From: CAIKOD01 sp035505975
GTDB lineage: Archaea > Halobacteriota > Methanomicrobia > Methanomicrobiales > Methanospirillaceae
NCBI GenBank assembly: GCA_035505975.1
Contig: DATJQJ010000055.1
Span: forward strand, 1 to 64,000
Length of the DNA stretch: 64,000 bases
Direction: 5' to 3'
Part shown: piece after piece, positions 16,822 through 27,000 of the stretch
How the letters are laid out: every line of letters begins with the position of its first letter
Position numbering within the stretch: position 1 is the first letter of the stretch
Notes under the pieces: generated by a model
The model's database searches: none
Seen by the model: the letters and a program-made list of their open reading frames with translations, nothing else
Told to the model about the DNA's origin: nothing
Program-made: the position numbers and the translations under genes

Positions 16822-17614
16822 TGTTTATCCTTAATTCCCTTCCGAATTCATCCGGTGTCAGGGCACTGAGTTCGTCAAACAACGCGGTCTTGAAGGAACC
16901 CGGACCCGACGTACGCCTGGCTGCCCTTTCGCCGGCGACACCGAGCAGTGAAAGACCGGTGGCAGCCGCTGCAAGGGGGTCGGAACTTACCGCGATGCAG
17001 GCACCGGTAACCGATGCAGCCATACACCCGGTTCCCGAAATACAACCCATGAGGGGATCTCCATTGCCGATGAGAAGAATCCTTTCTCCATCGCTGACAA
17101 CATCGGTCGGTCCGCTCATTGCAACGGTGATCCCCCTAGATTTTGCGAACTCTCTGGTTATCGTTATTGGATCTCCGGATATTCCATCTGAATCGACTCC
17201 GCGGACTTTTGCATCGGCCCCCGAAAGAATACCAATCTCTCCCTGGTTTCCTTTGATGACCGTGATGTGAAGTTCATCCATCAGGCTTTTTACGAGGTCT
17301 GTCCGGTACCGTGTCGCACCCGCCCCCACCGGATCGAGGACGATAGGGATTCCCGCTGATTCTGCCGCCCGGCCTGCAAGGAACATCGCATCGACCTGGA
17401 CAGGGTCTGGTGTCCCGGTGTTGAGGACCAGGGCACCGGCAAGCATTACCATCTCTTCCACTTCAGCGACAGCGTGTGCCATGACCGGCGCTCCTCCTGC
17501 GCATAACGTTATATTGGCTGCATCGTTCACGGTGACATAATTCGTAATGTGGTGAACGAGAGGTCTCCTCGACCTGATATCCTCAAAAATTCTTGTATAG
17601 ACCGACTCATTCAT
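16778..17614 (-). CDS. thiM: hydroxyethylthiazole kinase ThiM
   Basis: 278 residues. Ribokinase-fold enzyme that phosphorylates the thiazole alcohol for thiamine salvage. Signatures are 'PLVHHITNYVTVNDAANITLCAGGAPVMAHA' region (start 'HHITNYVTVND'), 'VLDPVGAGATRYR', 'IKGNQGEIG' and 'ISGTGCMAASVTGA' near the C-terminus (anion hole and catalytic region). Upstream gene of the thiM-thiE pair, with an AT-rich 185-base promoter region before it. Confidence 0.95.
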   Translation of the reverse strand: MNESVYTRIFEDIRSRRPLVHHITNYVTVNDAANITLCAGGAPVMAHAVAEVEEMVMLAGALVLNTGTPDPVQVDAMFLAGRAAESAGIPIVLDPVGAGATRYRTDLVKSLMDELHITVIKGNQGEIGILSGADAKVRGVDSDGISGDPITITREFAKSRGITVAMSGPTDVVSDGERILLIGNGDPLMGCISGTGCMAASVTGACIAVSSDPLAAAATGLSLLGVAGERAARRTSGPGSFKTALFDELSALTPDEFGRELRINNAQDNGIRPVRRNR

Positions 17615-17799
17615 TTCTCTTCACTTGTTCCATTTGTTGAAGTTCGTATTAAACATAACAAATTTCAGACAGATAGTATCGATTGTCAAGGCAGATTCAG
17701 ATTATTGGACTGAAAAGAAGTATTTAAAGTGAATTAATTTCAGGGGGAACGGGAGTAGGCCCCCTAAAATACCAGCCTGAAAAATTAAAGGAAACCAGT

Positions 17800-18567
17800 T
17801 TACCTGGATGCGGAAGAATAACTGACCGATTTGGCCAGGTCGAACAGTCCGTCCACCGATGTGACATCGTGATATTCAACGGTCCCGTCCGGGGAGGTCG
17901 CATTGGCATCACCATTCTGGATATTTGCATCGACATATGCGGTAGCTGACCCTACGGCCCCGGTTGTTATATCACCCGGCGTCTGATTAATCCCCTGTGC
18001 CGCTATTGAATAATCGAGGGCGACCGGCGTTCCAGGTGAATCCGATACGGCGCGGGCGTCACTGGTTGTATGGGCCGAGACCTCGGTTACGTCGAGGGTG
18101 CTGCCTGCCCTGATGATCGAGTTCGATGTCCCGCCCGATGTAGTTGCCGGGTCACCGCTCCCTGACCCGCACAACGGGTCGCCCGAGGAGGACGACTGGC
18201 TTCCTTCGGTCGCCACGAGAACCTCTTCGTCGGATGTCATACGCCCTCCGGTCCCCGGCGTCGCATTAAATTCTATTATCTTATCGGTATGGAGGTTATC
18301 CCCTGCAATATTCTGCGGCGATGAATCGACAGTCTGGCTTTTTTCGTACGTTGTCGTGCCGCTGACTGCCATGGTGTCCTCTGAAGCACCTACGGTCCCC
18401 CCGTCCTGTTGCATCGCAAGTGAGGAATGGTCCTGGAAGTTTCCAACCACCGATACCGATGTGACGACGGTGATCTCTGCGGCCGAAGCGGTACTACATG
18501 CCAGGATGCCAAGCGCTATCAGGAAGATAGCCATATCTAAAGATATTTTTGTATTCGTCTGTGCCAC
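17800..18567 (-). CDS. secreted hypothetical protein
   Basis: 255 residues with a clear signal peptide (hydrophobic 11-29, 'AIFLIALGILACSTASAAEI'). The rest is low-complexity Ser/Thr/Gly/Asp-rich sequence, very acidic, with no transmembrane anchor. It contains 'VTSVSVVGNFQDHSSLAMQQDGG' and 'TYEKSQTVDSSPQNIAGDN'. The composition suggests an extracellular beta-rich protein. Standalone gene; no domain recognised. Confidence 0.65.
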   Translation of the reverse strand: MAQTNTKISLDMAIFLIALGILACSTASAAEITVVTSVSVVGNFQDHSSLAMQQDGGTVGASEDTMAVSGTTTYEKSQTVDSSPQNIAGDNLHTDKIIEFNATPGTGGRMTSDEEVLVATEGSQSSSSGDPLCGSGSGDPATTSGGTSNSIIRAGSTLDVTEVSAHTTSDARAVSDSPGTPVALDYSIAAQGINQTPGDITTGAVGSATAYVDANIQNGDANATSPDGTVEYHDVTSVDGLFDLAKSVSYSSASR

Positions 18568-18985
18568 CTTGATAAGCTTTTTGTAAGCAACGAACGTTTC
18601 TTCCGGAAGTTAATAAATGTTTATATGAAATGCACGGTTATACGAATACCAAAATCCCCTGTCATAAGGAAGGATTATTCTACGATAGTAATTCAGGCCA
18701 TGTATAAAGGTTCGATTCGGATCGGTAAAACAAACCCGGCTATTGGCCCTAGTTTTTTATCGGGTACAGGACAGTACCGGCCCCGTCCACCTGCCGTCCG
18801 CCCAGTGTTTTTACGCTTTTTGTGGTCGGGGCAGGGGCGGTGCTGCTATTTTCCGGTGCAGTGCAACGATTCTTCATGGTCGCGCAACGCTGATGGCAGA
18901 ATGCATTCCCGGTCGCCCTCTGAAACGATCCTGTCATATTAAAATTGCCCGCGGTCTCAGGTTAGATGTCCAGGTGATGGAGAGA
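18568..18985. other. intergenic, upstream of cardiolipin-synthase-like gene
   Basis: The plus-strand frame of the downstream gene stays open to 18743, but the extra residues are Cys/Arg/Gly-rich and not membrane-like, so I treat them as non-coding. AT-rich patches near 18570-18640 probably hold divergent promoters. No RNA gene seen. Confidence 0.4.
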
Positions 18986-20428
18986 ATGATCCTCGAATTG
19001 ATGTTTCCTGTTATCGTCGTTTTAGATCTGCTCTTCGCAATTACGATTGTTTTTATCCAGAGGAAAAATCCAACTGCCGTAGCAGCCTGGCTTCTGGTAA
19101 TTTTCTTTATACCGGTACTCGGGTTTGTATTGTTCCTTATTTTCGGACAGGACTATCGCAAGCGGAAAATGTTTCAGATCAAGGACGAGGCTGACCAGAT
19201 AGTCAACTCCTACGTCAGGACACAGGAGAAATTATTGAAAGGACCAGATATGCACCTCGATGACCGCTGGTCGGGCTCGCTCCAGCGGATGGTCCTCATG
19301 CTGCTCGAAAGTAACCGGGCGATTGTCACGAATGACAACCAGATCACGGTTTACACAAAGGGCTCCGAGAAATTTTCCGCCCTTATTGAAGCGATAAGGA
19401 AAGCCTCACACCATGTCCACCTGGAATACTTTATCCTGAAGGATGACGGGCTGGGAAAAGAAGTCATGGCGGCTCTCACGGAACGTGCACGGGCAGGAGT
19501 GGAGGTCAGGCTCCTCGTTGATGGCATCGGGAGCGGAAGACTTCCCCGTCGTTTTTTTGACGACCTGGTCTCTGAAGGTGGACATTACGCGGTTTTCTTC
19601 CCATCGCTTATCCCGTTCTTCAACTACCGGATCAATTACAGGAACCACCGGAAAATTGCGGTTATCGATGGTAAATTGGCATTCATCGGCGGATTCAACA
19701 TCGGTGATGATTATGTCGGGAAAGGAAAACGATGGGGGTTCTGGCGGGATACGGCAGTAAAAATTGAAGGTTCCGCGGCTGCTGCTGCCCAGTTACGTTT
19801 TTTCCAGGACTGGAATTATGCCTCCGGACAAAAAATCGATTTTCACCCGGTGTATTTCCCTGAAAATGAAGATAAATCGGGATCAATCGTGCAGATCGTT
19901 TCGGGAGGGCCCGACACCCAGTGGAACCCGGTAAAAGAGTCATATATGAAAATGATCAATTCGGCTACAGAGACGGTGTATATTCAGACGCCCTATTTTA
20001 TCCCCGACGAGAGTGTAGTCGACAGTCTGCGGATTGCAGCGCTTTCCGGGTTGGACGTCAGGATCATGATCCCGACAAAACCCGATCACCTATTCGTATA
20101 CTGGGCCAGTCACTCCTATATCGAACAGCTCCTCCCTTCAGGGGTACGTGCGTATACCTACGATAACGGATTTCTCCATGCAAAAACGATCGTAATCGAT
20201 GGAGCCGTTGCTTCAGTAGGGAGTGCGAACTGGGACTTGCGCAGCTTCCACCTGAATTTTGAGACGAACGCCGTCATATACGATCCTTTTATTGCCGGTG
20301 AATTGAAAGAGGCTTTCGAACATGACCTGGTGCATTGCAGGGAACTTGCCACCGGGTGGTACGATTCACGTTCCGTGTTTTTTAAGGCAAGAGCAGCAAT
20401 ATCGAGGCTTTTTTCCCCGATACTGTAA
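18986..20428 (+). CDS. cls: cardiolipin synthase-like phospholipase D family protein
   Basis: 480 residues. Two N-terminal membrane helices (about 5-23 and 33-53, ending 'FLIFGQDYRKRKMF') precede two phospholipase-D (HKD) motifs: 'YRNHRKIAVIDGKLAFIGGFNIGDDY' region with HRKIAVIDG, and 'FLHAKTIVIDGAVASVGSANWD'. This is the layout of bacterial-type cardiolipin synthase; in archaea such enzymes can make glycerol-bridged dimeric phospholipids. I chose the ATG at 18986 because AGGTGAT lies eight bases upstream; the nearby ATG at 18977 abuts the site. Followed 20 bases later by the PHP gene. Confidence 0.88.
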   Translation: MILELMFPVIVVLDLLFAITIVFIQRKNPTAVAAWLLVIFFIPVLGFVLFLIFGQDYRKRKMFQIKDEADQIVNSYVRTQEKLLKGPDMHLDDRWSGSLQRMVLMLLESNRAIVTNDNQITVYTKGSEKFSALIEAIRKASHHVHLEYFILKDDGLGKEVMAALTERARAGVEVRLLVDGIGSGRLPRRFFDDLVSEGGHYAVFFPSLIPFFNYRINYRNHRKIAVIDGKLAFIGGFNIGDDYVGKGKRWGFWRDTAVKIEGSAAAAAQLRFFQDWNYASGQKIDFHPVYFPENEDKSGSIVQIVSGGPDTQWNPVKESYMKMINSATETVYIQTPYFIPDESVVDSLRIAALSGLDVRIMIPTKPDHLFVYWASHSYIEQLLPSGVRAYTYDNGFLHAKTIVIDGAVASVGSANWDLRSFHLNFETNAVIYDPFIAGELKEAFEHDLVHCRELATGWYDSRSVFFKARAAISRLFSPIL

Positions 20429-20448
20429 TACTGGATGAAAGGAGTAAA

Positions 20449-21321
20449 ATGGCGTCGGCAGGCGGTGAAAAGGGCATACAATTCAATTTCCCTGTATTCG
20501 AAGAGATCAGGGACAAAGGGTATGCCGCAATCGACATGCACGTCCATACCCGATATTCAGACGCTGCAAACCGGGTTAAGACAATTCTTGCCCATGCGAA
20601 AAAGACGGGGACAGGCATCTCGTTTACCGATCATAATGAAATTCGTGGTGCTATCGAAGCATCCGGGTGCCAGGCAGACGTTCTCGTGATACCAGGCATC
20701 GAACTGAGCGCGCTGGAGGGTCCGCATATCCTCCTCTATTTTTACGAGATTGGTGACCTCGAAGATTTTTTTACCTGTCATATCAGTAAAAACCGGGGGA
20801 GGAGCAGGTATATGTCGCTGCAGCTTCCTGCCGGAAAAATACTTGACGCAGCCGGCCAGTACGACTGTCTCCGGGTCGCAGCTCACCCTTTTGGTTATTT
20901 CGGCATCAACCGGGGGTTATTGAAGTGTGTCGACAACAAGGTGCTGCCGGCTGAAATTCTCATGGATATTGACGCGATTGAGGTAATCTGCGGAGGAATG
21001 AGCCGTAGTCTCAATGAAAAAGCGGCAGCATATGCAGGTTCACACGGTTACCCGATTACGGGAGGATCCGATGCCCATATACTGCCGGCCGTTGGTAGCG
21101 TGGTGACCTGCGTACGGGCCGGATCGGTTGAAGAATTTCTCCAGGGGATCTTGAGGAGAGAAGGGCTAGTCATCGGATCTTCCGTTGGCTTTCTCCACAA
21201 GGGAATAACAGGCGCTGTTATTGCCTGGAAATACCTGCCCTATACCTTCTCTTCGCTGCGGGTGCACTACGACCAGAACCTTCCGGGGATGAAAGCCTAT
21301 ATCAGGAAATTGATTAGATAG
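20449..21321 (+). CDS. PHP-domain metal-dependent phosphoesterase
   Basis: 290 residues. PHP-domain metal-binding motifs are 'DMHVHTRYSDAANRV', 'FTDHNEIRG', 'IPGIELSALEGPHILLYF', 'AAHPFGYFG' and 'GGSDAHILPAVG'. Together these give the histidines and aspartates of the trinuclear metal site. Members hydrolyse phosphoesters such as nucleoside 3',5'-bisphosphates, oligonucleotides or histidinol phosphate; the substrate here is unknown. GGAG lies seven bases before the ATG. The 20-base gap to the cardiolipin-synthase-like gene suggests one transcript, so a link to phospholipid or nucleotide turnover is possible. Confidence 0.88.
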   Translation: MASAGGEKGIQFNFPVFEEIRDKGYAAIDMHVHTRYSDAANRVKTILAHAKKTGTGISFTDHNEIRGAIEASGCQADVLVIPGIELSALEGPHILLYFYEIGDLEDFFTCHISKNRGRSRYMSLQLPAGKILDAAGQYDCLRVAAHPFGYFGINRGLLKCVDNKVLPAEILMDIDAIEVICGGMSRSLNEKAAAYAGSHGYPITGGSDAHILPAVGSVVTCVRAGSVEEFLQGILRREGLVIGSSVGFLHKGITGAVIAWKYLPYTFSSLRVHYDQNLPGMKAYIRKLIR

Positions 21322-21500
21322 TGATTTATCGTAGATTTGTCCTATAAGCCGTATCCTGCCTTCAGGCTGGAACCGTTGCGCGACCGGTGATCCTATTTTT
21401 TCCAAATTATAAAAAAATGGAAAGTTTAATGCTCTGGAAATTGGTAGCATTTAATACTGGTTTAAGTCGACACAGACAGTGAACCGCCTTGCGGAATTGA

Positions 21501-21896
21501 ATGTCCTCAGGTACCATTCTCCTCGTAGAAGACGAAGGACTGATTGCCCTCCATCTGATGGAGGTATTGACGAATGCAGGATATACGGTGACGGATCTTA
21601 TTACATCCGGCGAGGAGCTCCTGGAGCTCCTGGAACATTCGGCCATGCCGGATGCCATTATTATGGATATCGGTCTTGCAGGGGAAATTGACGGAATAGA
21701 GACCGCACGCCGGTTACGGGACCGGCATAATATCAGGGTAATTTTTTTAACCGCGTACTCAGACCAGAACCGACTTGAAGAAGCAAACGAAGTAAATCCA
21801 TACGAGTATCTGATAAAGCCCGTCATGCGGGAAGATCTCCTTCGGGCGGTCGACAAATCGATTGCTTCGGGAAAAACTAAGAATATAGTCCGGTAA
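21501..21896 (+). CDS. stand-alone response regulator (REC domain)
   Basis: 131 residues forming one receiver domain: acidic pair in 'LLVEDEGLIAL', phospho-acceptor Asp in 'AIIMDIGLAG' (about residue 53), Thr in 'VIFLTAYSD', Lys in 'YLIKPV'. No output domain, so it probably passes phosphate to or from a separate kinase, as is common in Methanomicrobiales. 'HIG/GIE' insertion type ('GEIDGIETARRLRD') resembles the receivers fused to PAS-kinases. Partner unknown; the large hybrid kinase at 24.1 kb is one candidate. Confidence 0.9.
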   Translation: MSSGTILLVEDEGLIALHLMEVLTNAGYTVTDLITSGEELLELLEHSAMPDAIIMDIGLAGEIDGIETARRLRDRHNIRVIFLTAYSDQNRLEEANEVNPYEYLIKPVMREDLLRAVDKSIASGKTKNIVR

Positions 21897-21962
21897 GAAG
21901 TATTCCCTATTTTTGCAGACTTGTAACTATGCGACCGGGACTGTTTTGCAGGATAAAGGAAA

Positions 21963-22817
21963 TTATATCCTTTGATCTATGGTCATAAAGTCCAGGAGTG
22001 CCTGGTTTACTTCCTTCCAGTGGGTCCGGATAAGCCCGTGCGACCCGCCGGCAGGCACCGCAAGCCTGGCTCCCTTTACCATTTTGCTGGTAAGCTTTCC
22101 GGTTGCGCCGATTGGGCATATCCTGTCGTTGTCGCCATGGATCACGAGCGTCGGAATATCGATCCGTGAAAGGTCTTTCCGGAAATCCGTCTCCCACATG
22201 TGACACAGTCGTAGGTCGCCTTCAAAGACGCTGCTGCGGCGACATGCCAGCTGAACCGATGAACCTCCTCGCTGACCGGGTGATCGCACCCGGAATCATC
22301 GAAATTGGAGAAGTCCTTAAAAAACTGTGTGAGAAATGCGAGCCGGTCTTTATCTGCTGCCTGTTAAATACCATCGAAAACAGTGCCCTCGATACCTGAA
22401 GGATTATCGGAAGTCTTCTTAAGGAACGGGGTGATAGCCGAGATAAAGACAGCTCCGTCAAGCCTGCCGGTGCCGTGAGTGCCGATGTACCGGGCTACTT
22501 CGCCGCCGTCCATTGAAAACCCGACGACGATAGCATCGTGAAGGTCCAGGGTGGTCATTAGTTACGAAGGTCGTCGGCAAAGACGTCGTAATCATCGTAA
22601 TGGTAACCCGTATATGGCTTACTTGAACCCCCGAATCCCCGGTGGTCTTACATCACGACCCGGAAACCATTGTCCAGCAGCATCGGTACCTGTTTTTCTC
22701 ATGAACGGTGGGATCACGGCCACCCGTGGATAAGCACAACTGGTCTGCCTGTGCCGTGGTCCTCATAAAAAGCTCGATATCACCGGTATTTTTCCTTTCA
22801 ACTTTGATATAAGGCAT
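21963..22817 (-). pseudogene. decayed alpha/beta hydrolase (haloperoxidase-like)
   Basis: Homology to a 270-residue alpha/beta hydrolase of the non-haem haloperoxidase/arylesterase type can be followed across three frames. The start is 'MPYIKVERKNTGDIELF' at 22817. The oxyanion region 'PVVLIHGWP' and 'HRGFGGSSKPYTGY' follow in a shifted frame with in-frame stops. The nucleophile region 'IVVGFSMDGGEVARY' is in the ORF 22364-22558 and ends 'GTVFDGI' at a stop. The C-terminus is 'IPTLVIHGDNDRICPIGATG' and 'GGSHGLI' (21963-22289). Multiple stops and frameshifts make a sequencing error unlikely as the only cause. The catalytic Ser and His are still readable. Confidence 0.85.
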
Positions 22818-22907
22818 TTTTGGGTCTCTCCCTGATGTAACTGATCCCCTCAACAACCATTATATCTTAAATACTTTTTTCCGGACGGAAAAACCCTGAA
22901 ATCCTTC

Positions 22908-23495
22908 TTATTTTTTTGTTATCGAGGTTAGCCAGGCACGGGATCCTTTATCCCTGCGGATGCTCTCGAAGATGGCCGATCGTATATAGTTGATCACCCA
23001 GCCCTCACCGAAACTGTTCTCAATCTCGCCTTTTGCGATCCTTCGCGGCCCATATCCTGGCGGTTCCAGGTCACTGAAACAGAGCATGTAATAAGTTCCC
23101 CCCGGAAGGAGGACCGTTGCAAGGTTATTTACGAATATGACCCTGTCCTTATCCGATAGCGTGTGAAAGAAACCCGAATCTGTTGCAGTATCAAATTTCC
23201 TGCCAATTTTCGCGATTTCTAACGCATTCATAACAAGAAACCGTACCTGGAGCCCCCTTTCGGCAGCTTTCTCCTTTGCCATTCCGATCGCAAGGGGCGA
23301 TGTGTCGATTCCCCAGACATCGAACCCTTCCCCGGCAAAGAACAATGCATGTTCCCCTGTCCCGCATCCGATATCCAGGACCGATCCTTTCATCTCCCCC
23401 CTCAAAACAAGATCGACGAATTCCTTCTGGGGCCGTCCGATATCCCAGGGAGGTCTTCCCTGGTACGCAGAATCAAAGAAATCCATACTGAACAT
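22908..23495 (-). CDS. class I SAM-dependent methyltransferase
   Basis: 195 residues. The N-terminal motif 'SAYQGRPPWDIGRPQKEF' is typical of small thiopurine/tellurite-resistance-like methyltransferases. Motif I is 'VLDIGCGTGEHALFFA', followed by 'VWGIDTSPLAIGMAKEKA' and 'FDTATDSGFFHTLSD'. The frame is open to 23678, but the family-like sequence starts near 'MFSMDFFDSAY'. I use the ATG at 23495; 23486 and 23507 are alternatives. Substrate unknown, possibly small thiols or metalloids. Next to the decayed hydrolase. Confidence 0.85.
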   Translation of the reverse strand: MFSMDFFDSAYQGRPPWDIGRPQKEFVDLVLRGEMKGSVLDIGCGTGEHALFFAGEGFDVWGIDTSPLAIGMAKEKAAERGLQVRFLVMNALEIAKIGRKFDTATDSGFFHTLSDKDRVIFVNNLATVLLPGGTYYMLCFSDLEPPGYGPRRIAKGEIENSFGEGWVINYIRSAIFESIRRDKGSRAWLTSITKK

Positions 23496-24094
23496 GGATA
23501 CCTGCATGGTTATCTGTATTTCTTCAGGTCGGGTGAAGTGAATAAACAAGAACAGAGGCGCCGGCGAAATCATCAGATCTTTTCCGGCGAAGGGGGTTAA
23601 CGGTATATTTGACCCAGTCGCTATAATACCGGACTTATGGCTCCCTTGTAATATACCTGAATTACCGATATCTCTCATATTTGAATAATCAGCTCAATTC
23701 AATTCCCCAGATTTCGGATCCATGGTCGGTATGCTATCCTATTGACCGATTTATATATATTTTCAGGATTTGGATATAAAATACCTGCCTGCTTTGTGAT
23801 TGTGCTTTTGCGATGATTTTCGAACAGGGATCTGGAGTAAAAAATCCTGATTGTGATAAGGATATCTTTTTTGTGATGGGGTGCCAGTATTGTGTTCGAT
23901 AAGCCGGAGGACCCGGGTAATCAAAATTTCATTCTTTTGATGCCAGGGCCCGGTAAACAGGGAAAGTAAATTTAGCCTGGAAAATCCCGGGATATAAGGT
24001 ATGCTTTCCCCTGTACGGGATGCCGGGATCGATGTTTGGTTATATCTGTCTGATATAAAATTGAGGACGTTTCATACATATATGGACATATATC
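23496..24094. other. intergenic, divergent promoter region
   Basis: About 600 bases between divergent genes with no convincing ORF. Just before the kinase gene the sequence contains repeated TATATC/ATATAT elements (24040-24090), probably its TATA box and upstream region. Nothing else recognised. Confidence 0.4.
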
Positions 24095-27000
24095 ATGTAT
24101 TCGGTCCTTTACGTCGACGACGAACAGAGTCTTCTCGAGGTCAGCAAAATCTATCTGGAAAATGACGGGGAGATAATAGTCGATACCACTGCTTCAGTCA
24201 CCGACGCGATAGACCTGATCAAAACTGCACGCTATGATGCCATCATATCTGATTATCAGATGCCGGTGATGGATGGGATAGAATTTCTTAAACATGTCCG
24301 CAACGAGGCAGGCGATATCCCGTTTATTCTTTTTACCGGCAAAGGACGTGAAGAGGTAGTCATCCAGGCTATCAATAACGGTGCGGATTTTTATCTTCAG
24401 AAGGGGGGAGAACCCAGATCGCAGTTTGCCGAGCTGACTTCCAAAATAAAAATTGCGGTTGATAAAAAACGGGCAGAAGATCAGCTCAGACAATCAAAGG
24501 AACAAATGGCAGATATCATCAATTTCCTTCCCGATGCGACATACGCCATCGACCTGACCGGAAAGGTGATTGCCTGGAACCTGGCGACCGAGGAGATGAC
24601 CGGAGTAAAAGCGAGCGATGTGATGGGTCTTGGGAATTTTGCCTATGCATCCCGGATATACGGTGAAAGCCGCCCAATTCTCATCGACCTCATCCTTTCG
24701 GAAAATAAAGAGATCGAAAAGAATTATCCCTATATCATCAGGCAGGAAAACAAACTAATCTCTGAAATCTATATTCCCACACTGTTTAATGGCAGAGGTG
24801 CCTACGTCTGGCTCATCGCATCGCCGTTATTTGACGGAAAGGGGAATGTCATAGGTGCCATCGAATCAATCCGGGATATATCGGCATCAAAATTGGCAGA
24901 ACAAACGCTTCGCGAAAGCGAAGCAAAATACCGCGGGGTCATCGAGTCGATCCAGGACGTGTATTACCGCGTAGACATGGACGGGAACCTTGTCCTGGCA
25001 AGTCCAAGTTGGGCAAGACTTCTTGGTTATGGTTCTCTTGATGAATGCATCGGAAAGAATATTGCAAAAACATTTTACCTCGACCCCGACAAACGGCAGG
25101 CCCTTCTCCATGAAATCGAGATCAAGGGCTTTATCGAAAACTATGAAATCGTTCTGAAACGCAAGGACGGAACGGCGGTCGTCGTTTCCACGAACAGCCA
25201 TTATTATTCCGACAACTCAGGGAATACCCTTGGCATCGAAGGTATATTCCGGGATATTTCCGCACAGAAGACGGCCGAGATAGCACTCGAGAAAAGCATG
25301 CGTGAGTTCGAAGCGATCGTCCAGGGGTCGCCAATTCCCACATTTGTCATCGATAAGGACCATAGGATTATCTCCTGGAACAAAGCGCTCGAGGAGTACA
25401 GCGGTATAAAGGCGGGAATGGTGCTCGGAAAAGCCGGGGCATGGAAAGGATTTTACAAGACCGATCGCCCCTGCCTTGCCGACCTCATCGTCAGCGGAGA
25501 TAGCGATCAGATTAAACGGTTGTACCAGGGAAAATATTCGCCATCAGACCTTATTCCCGGGGGATTCGAGGCCACGGATTTCTTCCCGGGGATGCAGAAC
25601 GGGACATGGCTCTTTTTCACCGCGGCTCCTATCCGTGGTGCTGACGGAGAGATAATGGGGGCCGTCGAAATTTTGCAGGACGTTACCGGCCGGAAACTTG
25701 CCGAAAAAGCCCTGAACCAGAAAAATGAAGAACTTTATGCCTCTTACGAACAGATAACCGCGGCCGAGGAGGAACTTCGCCAGAACTATGAGGAATTAAA
25801 ACAACAGGAAGAAAACCTGAGGGTCAAGAACGAGGAACTTTATGCCTCTTACGAACAAATTGCAGCAAATGAAGAGGAACTTCGCCAGAACTTCGATGAC
25901 CTGAAACGGCAGCGCGAAATTTCTGAGGAGAGCGAAGAACGATACCGGACTGTTTTTGAAAATACCGGGACTTCCATGCTCCTTATCGAGGATGACCTGA
26001 CGGTAAGCATCGCCAACGGGGAATTTTATAGGATGTCAGGCTATACAAAACAGGAGGTTGAAGGCAGGAAATCCTGGAAAGACTTCATCGCCGGTGACGA
26101 CATCGAAACGATGATCACGCAGCATCACTTGCGCATGATGGACCGTACATCGCCCCTGAAGTCCCATGAATTCAGGTTTATCACCCGGTCCGGAGAATTT
26201 CGCACGATGCTTCCGACAATCGACAGGATACCTGGGACTGGAAGAAGCGTCGCATCACTGCTGGATATTACCCAGAGAAAAGAGATGGAAGAGGCGCTTC
26301 GGGAGAACGAACAACGGTACAGAAATGTTGTCGAAGACCAGACTGAATTTATCTGTCGTTTTCTCCCGAATGGAACCCACATTTTCGTGAACGAGGCTTA
26401 TTGCAGGTATTTCAGCAAGCAACGCGGGGAAATAATCGGGAAAAAATTTTGCCCGACTATTCCTCCTGAAGAGCGAACTTCAGTCAGGGAACATTTTGCA
26501 CGATTGACGAGGGAGAGCCCCACTGCAACAATCGACCACCGGATCGTTATGCCCGACGGCACCAACCGGTGGCAACGGTGGAGCGACAGGGCGATATTCG
26601 ACGAAAATGGGATCCTGACCGAGTACCAGTCGGTCGGTCGCGACATCACCGATATGAAACTGACCGAGGAAGCATTGCAGCAGACAAATAACAAACTAAA
26701 CCTGCTCTCATCTATTACCCGGCACGATATTCTCAATAAAGTCATGGCCTGCCGGGGTTACCTTACCCTGATCAGGGAAAAAATGGAAGGGCCAGACCTC
26801 GACGAACTCTTTTCCCGTGTCGATGAGAACATCGAAGGAGTCCAGCACCAGATCGAATATTCGGGGAAGTACCGGGACCTTGGTATCGGGACACCGGTCT
26901 GGCAGGACGTAGGTGCGATACTCGGACAGTGTCGCTCTTCTGATATTGTCCTCGATAACCAATGCCATAATCTCGAACTTTTTGCCGATCCCATGCTGCC

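Noticed and set aside
17615..17799. TPP riboswitch upstream of thiM
   Set aside because: I looked for the conserved CUGAGA and CCUGAUC elements on the minus strand upstream of thiM and found none.
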